Source of the DNA: Alphaproteobacteria bacterium
GTDB lineage: Bacteria; Pseudomonadota; Alphaproteobacteria; Puniceispirillales; Puniceispirillaceae
Assembly: GCA_016779005.1 (NCBI GenBank)
Contig: JADHOL010000007.1
Span: 33,043-97,042, forward strand
DNA length: 64,000 nt
Direction of reading: 5' to 3'
The position numbers were made by a program, and so were the translations under genes. Each line of letters opens with the position of its first letter. Position 1 is the first letter of the stretch. Shown in pieces: positions 28,489 to 37,509 of the stretch. The notes under the pieces were generated by a model. It had not been told where the DNA came from and did not search any database. It was given only the letters and a program-made list of their open reading frames with translations.

Positions 28489-29324
28489 TGAAACCAGTAA
28501 GCTTTTTGATATCATTTTTAAAATATTCACTTAGTTTTATTATTGTGCTCGCATTGTGGGAAGCCTATGCAAGATATGGCGGACTAAATGAGTTATTCCT
28601 GCCTCGGCCATCAAAAATTGGAGCAAAATTATATAGTCTCTTCGTAAAAGTTGAAGTGATCGAACAAGGAACGATTTACTGGCATTTTTATGCAACTCTC
28701 GCACAAATGAGTATTGGATTTGCTTACGGAATTACAATTGGAACAACATTAGCGGTACTAGCTGCCTTTAACGAGACATTTAGAAGATATGTTGCCCCGT
28801 ACGCAGTGGTTTTTAATGTAACACCTGGTATTGCAGTTCTTCCGTTGATTATTGCTTGGTTCGGTTTTGGCTGGGAATCCAAAATTGCTTTGGCAACATT
28901 GGTCTGTTTCTTCCCGCCATTCATTAATACATTAACAGGTTTGTTAAAAAAGAATGATGAAGCAATTGAGCTGTTCCAGACAATCGGTGCAACCCAATCA
29001 CAATATTTCTGGAAGCAACAGCTTCCAAATGCATTACCCGAGGTTTTTGCTGGATTAAAACTTGCGATTACAACAGCGTTGCTTGGAACGATTGTAGCTC
29101 AGTTTGGATCAGCAACCGAAGGAGTAGGAATTCTAATGCAGCGATTTGCGTTTAGGCTAGATATGGCCGGCTCATTCGCTTCATTAGTTACGATGGCTAT
29201 CATGGGGCTATTAGTTTTCACCATTGCAGAAGTGATGGACAGACGTATCGTGTTTTGGAGAGATGCCAAAGGTCTCGAGCGGGTGTCCAAAAAGAAGCAA
29301 CGCAAACTAATGGTCAATGGGTAG
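28488..29324 (+). CDS. ABC transporter permease, TauC/SsuC type, second copy
   Basis: 278-residue permease with a parallel layout to its neighbour: N-terminal membrane segment, LPRPSKIGAKLYSLF, then the EAA loop IELFQTIGATQSQYFWKQQLPNALPE. Single-permease homodimers are common in this family; two distinct permease genes in tandem are less usual and are typical of some hydroxymethylpyrimidine/aromatic-acid importers. Operon partner of the ATPase and the binding protein. Confidence 0.92.
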   Translation: MKPVSFLISFLKYSLSFIIVLALWEAYARYGGLNELFLPRPSKIGAKLYSLFVKVEVIEQGTIYWHFYATLAQMSIGFAYGITIGTTLAVLAAFNETFRRYVAPYAVVFNVTPGIAVLPLIIAWFGFGWESKIALATLVCFFPPFINTLTGLLKKNDEAIELFQTIGATQSQYFWKQQLPNALPEVFAGLKLAITTALLGTIVAQFGSATEGVGILMQRFAFRLDMAGSFASLVTMAIMGLLVFTIAEVMDRRIVFWRDAKGLERVSKKKQRKLMVNG

Positions 29325-29381
29325 GCATAAAACGGAAAGGCCTTAATTTGAGGCATTTAAATGAGCGTAAGGGAGAGAAAT

Positions 29382-30431
29382 ATGCTTAAAAAACTACTAG
29401 CGACCGCATTAGCAGTTGCCGTAATCTCGCCAATGTCAGCTATGGCTGGCGGGCATTTGGATAAAATCACAATCATCCAACCTTCATATCCATCAATGAT
29501 TTTCTGGCCGTCACATATTAGTGCGCAGCTAGGATTTTATGAGGAGCAAGGCATTGACCCAACATATCTTGATGGTGATACAACTGTTCCATATCAGGCT
29601 TTCCTATTAAATGGACAAGCTGACTTTGCAATGCTTGACGGCCCACAGGTTTTTCAGGGCGCAGCAGCTGAAATGGGTCTAAAAACTGCCTATTCAGTTC
29701 ATAGCTCAGCACCAGAGGGAGTTTATGTAAATGATGATAGCCCACTTCAAAGCGTTACAGAGCTTAAGGGTAAGACTGTTGGCCTTGCATCAGACCGTGA
29801 CCTTGCTTCTCTAAAAGTGGCATTGGCTCATGCTGATTCAAACATTGATGGTATTAGCACAGTTGTTGTTGGTGACGCGGGTCCTACATTGGCAAACGTG
29901 TTCTTAAAAGGAACAGCTGCTGCATTCGCAGGTTCAATTTCTGACTTGGCTGCACTTGCAACTAAAGGCGTTGTTGTAAGAGACATCACACCTCCATCAG
30001 CAAAAGTAGCTCCTGCAAACACATATGCTGTTAATGGCGCGACAATGATGGATAACTATGACAAATATTGTCGTTTCCTAAAAGCATACTCAATGGGTGT
30101 TCATGTTGGTAACTACAACCTAGACATCATTGCAGCTATGTCAAAGGCACCTGATGGCTCACCAGCACAGTGGGAAGTTGAATCAGTTGGTAATTCTTAC
30201 CTAGCAGCTGTTGCAAAACTTCAATTACCACCAGAAGGTGACACATTATATGGCTTGGTAGCTGAGTCTGCATGGCTTACAGTTAACAATGACATGAAGA
30301 TGATCGGCGCAGTAGACGCAGATTATGACACAAATGATTATCTTACACACGTGTTCGAAGGGTGTGCAAACAACTTCGACCGTGCAGCAGTTGAAGCAGC
30401 TGCTGATGCATGGATGGCTAAAAACGGCTAA
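29382..30431 (+). CDS. NMT1/THI5-like ABC transporter substrate-binding protein
   Basis: 349 residues from the ATG at 29382, supported by GGGAGAG just upstream and by the signal peptide that begins there (MLKKLLATALAVAVISPMSAMAGG, cleavage near residue 22). The mature part resembles NMT1/TauA-type proteins: QLGFYEEQGIDPTYLDGD, then QADFAMLDGPQVFQGA. It delivers an unknown small organic ligand to the importer. It is followed by a very strong terminator. High codon regularity suggests a highly expressed protein, as usual for binding proteins. Confidence 0.9.
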   Translation: MLKKLLATALAVAVISPMSAMAGGHLDKITIIQPSYPSMIFWPSHISAQLGFYEEQGIDPTYLDGDTTVPYQAFLLNGQADFAMLDGPQVFQGAAAEMGLKTAYSVHSSAPEGVYVNDDSPLQSVTELKGKTVGLASDRDLASLKVALAHADSNIDGISTVVVGDAGPTLANVFLKGTAAAFAGSISDLAALATKGVVVRDITPPSAKVAPANTYAVNGATMMDNYDKYCRFLKAYSMGVHVGNYNLDIIAAMSKAPDGSPAQWEVESVGNSYLAAVAKLQLPPEGDTLYGLVAESAWLTVNNDMKMIGAVDADYDTNDYLTHVFEGCANNFDRAAVEAAADAWMAKNG

Positions 30432-30446
30432 TCTAGCGTTATAGAA

Positions 30447-30484
30447 AAAAAAGGGCGCTTGAGTTATCTCAAGCGCCCTTTTTT
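30447..30484. terminator. Strong rho-independent terminator after the importer operon
   Basis: A perfect 17-bp stem (AAAAAAGGGCGCTTGAG paired with CTCAAGCGCCCTTTTTT) and TTAT loop. It works for the importer operon and, because it is symmetric, also for the convergent FAH-family gene that ends at 30515. Confidence 0.95.
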
Positions 30485-30514
30485 ATGCGTAAAATCACTT
30501 CTAAATCAAACGGA

Positions 30515-31384
30515 CTAAATAACCGGATTCGTAAGTGACCCCAATCCTGTCACGTTGATTGTAACAACATCTCCAGATTTCAGAAACTTTGGCGGGGTGA
30601 AACCTATCCCCACACCCACAGGTGTTCCAGTTGCAATTACATCCCCTGCAAGCAAGGTTCCTGTCAGCGTAAGGGTTTCAATTAACGTTGGTATATCAAA
30701 TATGAGATCGCGAATTTCTGTTTGTTGGCGAACTTCATCATTCACAAGCGTTTGAATTTGCATAGATGGCAAATCATCTATTTCATCCTTGGTCACAATA
30801 TAAGGACCCATTGGCCCAAACGTATCCAAGCCTTTTCCAATGGTCCATTGGTTATGTTTTTTCTGCAACTCCCGAGAAGTAACATCATTGATAATAACAT
30901 ACCCAAATACGTAATCCTGCCAATCAGCTTTGGCAACACGCCGCGCTGTTTTGCTAATTATCACACCCAGCTCGCCTTCATAATCAACAGAATCTGTTGG
31001 ATCAATTGAGGCATCAATGGCGTCATTTGGCCCAATTAGCGACGTCATTGCTTTGGTGAAAATTATGGGCTCAGATGGAATTGTCTCTTTCTGAGTTGCA
31101 TCAAAACCTGAATCAAAAAACTCTTTGGCATGCGCATAGTAATTTTTGCCAACACATACCATATCTCTGATTAGATGCGGTATCGGAGCCAGTATCTGAA
31201 CATCCGCTAAATCTCTTCTCTCAGCAGTGTCGATAATCGCGTCCCAAGATGCCACATCGCCAGTGCGTATAATAGATAGGACAGCCATATCGGCTCCCTC
31301 TCCTTCAACACAACAAACAAACTCATCGCCGATAATCATGCCTGCTTTTATGTTACCATTATCATTTACAGTTGCGAGTTTCAT
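30515..31384 (-). CDS. Fumarylacetoacetate hydrolase-family protein
   Basis: 289-residue FAH-fold enzyme: N-terminal small domain, then MVCVGKNYYAHAKE, metal-site residues in DYEGELGVIISK, and the conserved DVTSRELQKKHNQWTIGKGLDTFGPMGPY stretch. Members hydrolyse beta-diketones, decarboxylate oxaloacetate-like acids, or process 2-keto-3-deoxy sugar acids. With the IlvD-type dehydratase of the same region it could form a non-phosphorylative acid pathway. AAGGAG precedes the ATG. It is divergent from the dehydrogenase at 31517 across a candidate operator. Confidence 0.88.
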   Translation of the reverse strand: MKLATVNDNGNIKAGMIIGDEFVCCVEGEGADMAVLSIIRTGDVASWDAIIDTAERRDLADVQILAPIPHLIRDMVCVGKNYYAHAKEFFDSGFDATQKETIPSEPIIFTKAMTSLIGPNDAIDASIDPTDSVDYEGELGVIISKTARRVAKADWQDYVFGYVIINDVTSRELQKKHNQWTIGKGLDTFGPMGPYIVTKDEIDDLPSMQIQTLVNDEVRQQTEIRDLIFDIPTLIETLTLTGTLLAGDVIATGTPVGVGIGFTPPKFLKSGDVVTINVTGLGSLTNPVI

Positions 31385-31427
31385 AACGCTCCTTCCTTCT
31401 TGTTATTTACTATAAATACTCTAGCCA

Positions 31428-31439
31428 ATTATCGATAAA
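31428..31439. promoter_or_regulatory. Candidate operator between FAH-family and dehydrogenase genes
   Basis: ATTATCGATAAA, core ATCGAT at 31431-31436, 47 bases from the FAH-family start and about 85 bases from the dehydrogenase start. Its twelve bases are identical to the site at 20470. It can serve both directions. Confidence 0.62.
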
Positions 31440-31516
31440 TGTGAACATAATAATAACAACAATTTAAGTAATAAAAAAATAGCTAGATTTACAATAATAA
31501 CAAAAACGGAGTTATC

Positions 31517-32383
31517 ATGGGCGTGGGAATTATCGGACTTGGGGCAATGGGCGGGGCGTATGCTCGCAACTTATTGGCAGGGGGCATTTCGGTATCTGGT
31601 TTTGACCCAGATCCAGCTGCACAGGAAATGCTAAGCAAGGCAGGCGGCACGCCTCAAACCAGCTATGGTGATTGGCTTGCTGAGTGTGAGCTGGTAATCC
31701 TATCCTTAGCAAATACAAAAATTCTTGCAGATGTAACCGAAAAACTAAGTGACATTTTAAAACCAGGACAAGTTGTTTTGGAAACAGGAACCTTCACTCT
31801 AGACACAAAACAGGCCGCAAAAAAAAGGTTGGACAGCTGTGGCGCTATCCTTCTGGATTGCCCTGTTAGCGGAACTGGCGCCCAAGCAGCGGTAGCTGAT
31901 CTTGTGATGATGGCAAGTGGTTCAGAAGACGCATTTACCAGAATAAAACCGTTATTGGAGCATTTTACAAAATCAGTCATTTATGCTGGACCATTCGGAA
32001 ATGGCTCTAAGCTGAAATTTGTGGCAAATCATGCTGTGTATGTTCATAATTGTGCAGCATCAGAAAGCCTGAATTATGGTATCTGCTTAGGGTTAGAACC
32101 TAAGATGATTTTTGATTTATTATCAAACGGTGCTGGACAGTCTAAAATGTCTGATTTACGGATGCCGCTTATGATAGATGGCGCCTACGAGCCGCCTACT
32201 GCAAATATGACAATTGCGGAAAAGGATATTTCAGTGATAAGCGCAGATATAAAAAGCAATAATTGCTACACACCTTTATTTGATGCATCACAAAAATTAT
32301 ATGATATCGCTTATAAGAATGTGCCAATCACATATGATACAGCCGCTGTTTATGAAGTTTATAGACAAAAACTGGTTACATGA
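31517..32383 (+). CDS. NAD(P)-dependent beta-hydroxyacid dehydrogenase
   Basis: 288-residue member of the 3-hydroxyisobutyrate dehydrogenase family. Rossmann motif GIIGLGAMGGAYA (residues 4-16), substrate segment LDCPVSGTGAQAA (about 115) and GNGSKLKFVANH with the catalytic lysine (about 162). It is closer in these motifs to the truncated gene at the window start than to the gene at 617. It overlaps the next gene by four bases (ATGA), linking a dehydrogenase with a TauE-type permease. Substrate unknown. Confidence 0.87.
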   Translation: MGVGIIGLGAMGGAYARNLLAGGISVSGFDPDPAAQEMLSKAGGTPQTSYGDWLAECELVILSLANTKILADVTEKLSDILKPGQVVLETGTFTLDTKQAAKKRLDSCGAILLDCPVSGTGAQAAVADLVMMASGSEDAFTRIKPLLEHFTKSVIYAGPFGNGSKLKFVANHAVYVHNCAASESLNYGICLGLEPKMIFDLLSNGAGQSKMSDLRMPLMIDGAYEPPTANMTIAEKDISVISADIKSNNCYTPLFDASQKLYDIAYKNVPITYDTAAVYEVYRQKLVT

Positions 32384-33135
32384 TATTTGAGACAATAGGA
32401 TTTGTAACCTTTGCGTCTGTTATGCTTGGCTTAGTCCTTTCTGGCAGCGTTAAGGGTATTTTTGGCATTGGCTTTCCAGTTGTAGCTATGGCAATTCTAC
32501 CCCTGTTTATTCCGCCAATAACGGCTATTGCGATTATTGCTCTGCCGATTGTGGTAACTAACCTACAACAGCTTTTGTCCGAAAAAAACTGGCGGGAAAT
32601 AGTGTATCGCTATAAATATATGGCCTGTTTCATGTTGCTTGCAAGTTTCCTGTCAAGTCAGCTATTAACCCAGATTTCAGTTGAGCTAATATCAGCTGTT
32701 ATTGGGTTCGCACTTGCTTTATTCGCTATTTACAGTCTGTTTAACTTTACAATCCCTGTTACCGCACACCCGGCCTGGCAAATCTTGGCAGGCGCAAGCT
32801 CAGGCTTATTAAGTGGCATGACAGGTATTCAATCGACTGCAATCATCTATTTTGCGTCGTTAAACATATCCAAGAACGAATTTGTAGGCGGTGTTGGATA
32901 TATCTTTTTAATTGGCGGGTTAGGTTTAACCATCGGGCTATTAAACAATAATTTGCTTAATTCAAGCACTGGAATGCTAAGTCTATTTGGCGTGTTATTC
33001 AGCGTAGTAGGGTTTAAACTAGGCTCCCTACTACGCCCATATATTCATTCAGAATTATTTAAAAAACTTTTATTTCTGCTCATGCTGATAATTGGCATGA
33101 AACAAATTTATCAGTTTTTTGCTTATTCTATTTAA
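32380..33135 (+). CDS. TauE/SafE-family membrane permease
   Basis: 251-residue polytopic protein with about eight membrane segments and two glycine-rich repeats (SGSVKGIFGIGFPVVAMA and ASSGLLSGMTGIQSTA). Translation is coupled to the upstream dehydrogenase. The pairing suggests export or uptake of an acid handled by that dehydrogenase. Its stop overlaps the stop of the convergent Gfo/Idh/MocA gene by four bases. Confidence 0.85.
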   Translation: MIFETIGFVTFASVMLGLVLSGSVKGIFGIGFPVVAMAILPLFIPPITAIAIIALPIVVTNLQQLLSEKNWREIVYRYKYMACFMLLASFLSSQLLTQISVELISAVIGFALALFAIYSLFNFTIPVTAHPAWQILAGASSGLLSGMTGIQSTAIIYFASLNISKNEFVGGVGYIFLIGGLGLTIGLLNNNLLNSSTGMLSLFGVLFSVVGFKLGSLLRPYIHSELFKKLLFLLMLIIGMKQIYQFFAYSI

Positions 33136-34127
33136 GACAGCTTTACCACTTCTCCATCTTCAGCAGATTTAATAATTGCATTTAAAACCTCAATATTATG
33201 CATCATCTCGAAATTTTTGTTGAGGTATTCTGTGCCATCAACAATAGCTGAACGCCAATTTTCAAGATTTGCAGAGACTGAATCTGCCCAATCATAGCGT
33301 GTTGTTTTCGTATCTTCCAGAGAACGGTAAACTTGCAAATCAGCAACACCTGTCGTCTCATCAGGGTGCGTGCTGTTTCGCACCTCCGCCCACATCTCAG
33401 AGCCGAAAATATGCGTGCGAAGGAAATGAGGTGTATGAAGGATAGCTTGAATATTTGCGGTCATACCTGCTTCAAATAACAGCTGAACAACAACAACATC
33501 ACCTGTCTCCCAGCCAAGAGAGCGGCTCGAAGTATTGGCGTAAACAGACTTAACCTTACCAAAATACCAAATCAGAATATCGGTTAGATGAATACCCATC
33601 TGAGTCATGCCTGCCGCTGGTGCAAATGTCTTTGATGTTCTCCAACTTCCCGCTGGAAGGTTAATGAGCTTATCATGACTAAAGGCCAATTCAGCATGCA
33701 TTATGTTACCAAAGGCATTTTCATCCAAAAGACGCTTGATTTCCATTACTGCTGGCTCAAATCTGCGCTCATGGCCTATTCCCAATACCAGCCCAGCCTC
33801 TTCACAAGCCTTCACACTATTGCTAGCCCCTTCAAACGTAAGGGACAGCGGTTTTTCACAGAAAACATGTTTTCCCTCAGCAACAGATTGGGCAATTTGC
33901 TGATCATGCAAATCATTTGGTGATGTTAGAATAAGGGCACGTACAGTTTCCATTTTGACAGCTTCGTCGAAATCTAAAATTGGCGTAAGGCCCATCTCAA
34001 TTATATCGCTATGCGCATCTGCATTTGGTTCAACAACGCAAACCAACTCAAAAAGACTATTTTCTTTTAATCTAGAGGCAATGGTGCGACCCCACCAACC
34101 AAATCCAACAAGTGCTACTGGTAACAT
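33132..34127 (-). CDS. Gfo/Idh/MocA-family oxidoreductase
   Basis: 331-residue NAD(P)-dependent oxidoreductase. N-terminal Rossmann VALVGFGWWGRTIA, the family signature EGKHVFCEKPLSLTFE (catalytic K in EKP, about residue 93) and a C-terminal alpha/beta domain starting near 120 with GIGHERRFEP. Substrates are usually sugars, inositols or their derivatives. It is downstream of a beta-hydroxyacid dehydrogenase gene (13-base gap), so the two are probably co-expressed. Confidence 0.88.
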   Translation of the reverse strand: MLPVALVGFGWWGRTIASRLKENSLFELVCVVEPNADAHSDIIEMGLTPILDFDEAVKMETVRALILTSPNDLHDQQIAQSVAEGKHVFCEKPLSLTFEGASNSVKACEEAGLVLGIGHERRFEPAVMEIKRLLDENAFGNIMHAELAFSHDKLINLPAGSWRTSKTFAPAAGMTQMGIHLTDILIWYFGKVKSVYANTSSRSLGWETGDVVVVQLLFEAGMTANIQAILHTPHFLRTHIFGSEMWAEVRNSTHPDETTGVADLQVYRSLEDTKTTRYDWADSVSANLENWRSAIVDGTEYLNKNFEMMHNIEVLNAIIKSAEDGEVVKLS

Positions 34128-34140
34128 TTAATTTCCTTTC

Positions 34141-35016
34141 TTACGATTTGCTACTGCGCCAGGCAGCTAGTAATGAGGCATCATGCGCTGCCCAACCATC
34201 TTCTGCTGCATCTTCAGCAGTTTTCCGTGCTGCATCAATAATCGGGCTTTCGATTCCCATTGATTGAGCAGTACCAACCATTAGTTTCATATCTTTAATG
34301 GCATTAAACATTGTAAAATTGGAGGCTGATGAGTGACCCTCCTTCATCATCTCTAATATCGGCTGGCATCTGACTTTTGCTGCCCCAATAGCACCAGAGC
34401 TATCCACTAATATACTCATTGCCTGTTCAGCACTAATATCTTTGCTTGTTGCCATTGCAACCGCTTCTCCAAGAGCGCCCCAATAAACCATCAAAGGCAA
34501 ATTTATGGCCAGTTTCATAGCAGCTGCCGCACCGGTCTCGCCTAGATATTCAATTCTTCTCGTCATTTGCTCTAAAATTGGCTTTGCTCTTTCAAACGCG
34601 GCCTTATCCCCAGCAACTAGCGCCAGCAAACTGCCCTCTCTTGCTGGCTTTACGGTTCCTCCAACTGGAGATTCGATAAATTGCCCGCCCTTATCTTGAA
34701 CTGCTTTCTCAAGTTCAACCGCACGTTCAGGAGACGAGGTACATATCTCAATAATCAGCTTTCCATTAAGCGAAATGGTTGTTAATCCGCCATCATCAAA
34801 ATAAGCAGACTGAGTTGCATTATCATTTGCTAAAACAGAAATTATAATTTCCGCCGAAGATGCGACCTCTGCAGGTGTTGCTGCTATTGTAACACCTTCT
34901 AAATCACCTATTTTTTCAGGGGAACGATTCCACACTACAAGCTCGTTCCCTGTTTCCATTAGACGCTCACAAATTGCGCGTCCCATTTTACCAATGCCTA
35001 TTAACCCAAGAATCAT
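34141..35016 (-). CDS. NAD(P)-dependent beta-hydroxyacid dehydrogenase
   Basis: 291 residues from the ATG at 35016, preferred over a more distant ATG because CAGGGAG lies nine bases upstream and the Rossmann motif GLIGIGKMGRAI then begins at residue 4. Substrate segment ESPVGGTVKPAREGS, then GAAAAMKLAINL with the catalytic lysine. The GK in place of GA/GL in the dinucleotide loop and the G-G of PVGG set it apart from the other three family members here. It heads a two-gene unit with the Gfo/Idh/MocA gene. Confidence 0.86.
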   Translation of the reverse strand: MILGLIGIGKMGRAICERLMETGNELVVWNRSPEKIGDLEGVTIAATPAEVASSAEIIISVLANDNATQSAYFDDGGLTTISLNGKLIIEICTSSPERAVELEKAVQDKGGQFIESPVGGTVKPAREGSLLALVAGDKAAFERAKPILEQMTRRIEYLGETGAAAAMKLAINLPLMVYWGALGEAVAMATSKDISAEQAMSILVDSSGAIGAAKVRCQPILEMMKEGHSSASNFTMFNAIKDMKLMVGTAQSMGIESPIIDAARKTAEDAAEDGWAAHDASLLAAWRSSKS

Positions 35017-35209
35017 TGTATAACTCCCTGTTGAACAACTGAAAGGATAATACTCATTAGTTACCCAGATTGGAAACATAAAGATAAAAATAAGCCAATA
35101 GTTCCATAGGTTGAGAGAAAAATCAGATTAATTAACTCTAATGAATATTGCTTTTAGCTCGTAACGTGATTGATAAGGCTCTCAAAAACGTTTAATACAA
35201 CTAATATAA

Positions 35210-35222
35210 ATTATTGATAATT
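35210..35222. promoter_or_regulatory. Variant operator before the flavin reductase operon
   Basis: AATTATTGATAAT, which differs from the palindrome consensus by C to T in the core. It is 80-90 bases upstream of the flavin reductase ATG, in the divergent gap with the dehydrogenase gene. Weaker evidence than the exact copies. Confidence 0.35.
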
Positions 35223-35300
35223 GAAGAATTTACTGTCTTCTGACATATTATTTATACGATGTAATGGCGGTTAATTTAACACTAAGTAAAAGAGCTCCGA

Positions 35301-35792
35301 ATGACACAATTTGATACTAAACTATTACGAAATGCCTTTGGTTGTTTTCCCTCAGGTGTAACTATCGTCACACTTAAAGATTCAGATAATAAACCGACTG
35401 GCATTACTGTTAGCTCGTTCTCCTCGCTTAGTCTTGACCCTCCTTTATGTCTTTTCTCAATTGGAAAAGATCAGGCTAGCAGGCCTTTATTTGAGGCTAG
35501 TGATCATTTTGTGGTTAATGTGCTTTGCGCAGAGCAAGAAAGCATAGCTTGGCAATTTGCAAAGCCAATTGAAGATAAATTTGAAAATGTTACTTACACC
35601 GAGAACGCAAACGGTATGCCGATAATCAACGGTAATATTGCCCATTTCTGTTGCAAAAAATGGGCTCTTTACGAAGGGGGCGACCATATTATTCTTGTAG
35701 GTGAGGTGTTGGATTTTAATCAATCTGATTCTGATGCTCTGATATTCTTTAAGGGCAAAATCGATATTATTGCCAATCCTCACGCCACTTAA
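35301..35792 (+). CDS. Flavin reductase-like protein (FMN-binding split barrel)
   Basis: 163-residue HpaC/DIM6-type protein. FGCFPSGVTIVTL near the N-terminus, ITVSSFSSLSLDPPLCLFSIGK in the flavin-binding region, FVVNVLCAEQ and GDHIILVGEVLDF further on. Such proteins supply reduced flavin to a separate monooxygenase, but no oxygenase gene is in this window. It is followed after 17 bases by a carboxymuconolactone decarboxylase-like gene. Confidence 0.87.
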   Translation: MTQFDTKLLRNAFGCFPSGVTIVTLKDSDNKPTGITVSSFSSLSLDPPLCLFSIGKDQASRPLFEASDHFVVNVLCAEQESIAWQFAKPIEDKFENVTYTENANGMPIINGNIAHFCCKKWALYEGGDHIILVGEVLDFNQSDSDALIFFKGKIDIIANPHAT

Positions 35793-35809
35793 AAATAGCA
35801 TTTTCTGAC

Positions 35810-36397
35810 ATGAAACAGCCCAGATTACCTGACCTTGACCCAAATACTTTTACTGAGAAACAGGCAGAAGTTTACAAGGCTATTGAAAATGGCCCACGAG
35901 GGCGCGTTGCAGGCCCGTTACGGATTTGGATGCGCAATCCAGAACTAGCAGAAAACGCTCAAGCACTTGGTCAATATGCGCGTTTTGACAGCAGTCTTCC
36001 ACCACATTTATCAGAATTAGCTATTCTGGTTGCAGCTCGTTATTGGTCTGCTCAATTTGAATGGGTGCATCATGTTCCATCTGCTCGAAGAGCTGGAATA
36101 TCAGAGGATATCATCACCTCTATTTCCAATGCAAAAATACCAAAATTCAGTAACCCTATGATGCAAGCAGTATTCGATTATTGCGCAGAATTACATAGAG
36201 ACAAAGAAGTAACCGATAAAACCTATGAGAATGCGGTCGCACAAATCAGTACCACCGGCGTTATTGATTTAACGGCAATATGCGGATATTACACATTCAT
36301 ATCAATGACGATAAAAGCCTTTAGGGTTTACGATATATCAGACATTAACCTGCCTGATATATCATTATCCCCTGACCAGTTCTTTTTAGCAGATTAA
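35810..36397 (+). CDS. Carboxymuconolactone decarboxylase-family protein
   Basis: 195-residue all-helical protein of the CMD/AhpD superfamily: LSELAILVAARYWSAQFEWVHHVPSARRAGIS near residues 68-99. It has the E...W..H pattern of PcaC-like proteins rather than the redox C-x-x-C of AhpD. True PcaC decarboxylates 4-carboxymuconolactone; related proteins of about 190 residues have unassigned roles in aromatic degradation. Co-directional with the flavin reductase. Confidence 0.85.
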   Translation: MKQPRLPDLDPNTFTEKQAEVYKAIENGPRGRVAGPLRIWMRNPELAENAQALGQYARFDSSLPPHLSELAILVAARYWSAQFEWVHHVPSARRAGISEDIITSISNAKIPKFSNPMMQAVFDYCAELHRDKEVTDKTYENAVAQISTTGVIDLTAICGYYTFISMTIKAFRVYDISDINLPDISLSPDQFFLAD

Positions 36398-36491
36398 TTT
36401 AGTATATTAATTTAGAGGACTAATTTAGCAGGCTTATTCGTAGCTGATTTGTATTTTAGGTAGTCAGATTATCGCAGATAAGCATTTACAT

Positions 36492-37373
36492 TTATGGCTT
36501 AAGGTTCGCCATTTCATTACTATACCAGTCACCAATTTCCGAAGCTGTCATAAATACCGCTTCATCATGATCCATTACATAATCCAATAATGCTTCTAAA
36601 TATTTTATTCTGTGAGGGACGCCTGTAATATAGGGGTGCACAGAAATAACCATTATCCGGGCATTATCAGCTGCTTCTTCGTATAGCCTGTCAAATTGAC
36701 CCATGCCTCTATTTAAAAATTCATCTGATTTATGTTGTTGTAATGCATAGATGGTGATGTCATTTGTCTCAACAGAATAGGGAACCGTTGTAATCGTTCC
36801 AAACGGGGTTGAAATTTCTTGCGGCAAATCATCAATAACCCAATCTGCAACATACTCAATCCCAGCAGCCCGCAAAAAGTCCAGTGTTTCCTCTGTTTCT
36901 GTCAAGCCAGGGCTTTCCCATGAGCGAGGCGGCTCACCCACAAATTCGGCAATAGAATCTACAGCTCGCTGGATGGTTTCCTTCTGATAGGTAAGTCGGT
37001 GTGTTGGGCCTTGCAAGAAACCATGCCCCATGAATTCCCAGCCCATTTCCTTGGCAAACCCCGCAACACGCGGATAGGAATTGCATACATTTCCGTTTAT
37101 CGCGACAGTTGCCCTGATGTTTCTATCTGTCAGCGCTTTAAATTGGCGCCATACACCAGCACGCATTCCATATTCGTGCCAAGACCAATTAGGGACATCT
37201 GGCAATAATGGCTGTCCCATTGGCGGTGATAAAACCGTGCGAGGCATTGGTCCTTCTATTCGCCATTCTTCTATATTTACGCAAACCCAAACTGCCATTC
37301 TTTTGCCGTTTGGCAAGTTTAATTTAGGCCTGTCTATGATGGCTTGATAGGGAATTCTGTCAGAAAGCGCCAT
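36492..37373 (-). CDS. Polysaccharide deacetylase-family protein, PuuE-like
   Basis: 293-residue NodB-homology domain protein. RATVAINGNVCNSYPRVAGFAKEMGWEFMGHGFLQGP carries the metal-site region, and RSWESPGLTETEETLDFLRAAGIEYVADWVIDDLP follows. This variant (long N-terminus, no signal peptide, GHG in place of the classical SHT metal motif) is like PuuE/cyclic-amide hydrolases such as allantoinases, not cell-wall deacetylases. It therefore probably acts in the cytosol on an amide or heterocycle. No palindrome copy precedes it. Confidence 0.8.
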   Translation of the reverse strand: MALSDRIPYQAIIDRPKLNLPNGKRMAVWVCVNIEEWRIEGPMPRTVLSPPMGQPLLPDVPNWSWHEYGMRAGVWRQFKALTDRNIRATVAINGNVCNSYPRVAGFAKEMGWEFMGHGFLQGPTHRLTYQKETIQRAVDSIAEFVGEPPRSWESPGLTETEETLDFLRAAGIEYVADWVIDDLPQEISTPFGTITTVPYSVETNDITIYALQQHKSDEFLNRGMGQFDRLYEEAADNARIMVISVHPYITGVPHRIKYLEALLDYVMDHDEAVFMTASEIGDWYSNEMANLKP

Positions 37374-37509
37374 AATGTATCCTCACTATTTTATAAATAA
37401 CAATATTATTAACATGTTACGCAATTTTACAGGCAAATAAATATAATTCTAATGCAATTTCACTCAAAATTTTGCTTTTTGTATAGCTATCTATTGATAG
37501 ACGCCAAAC

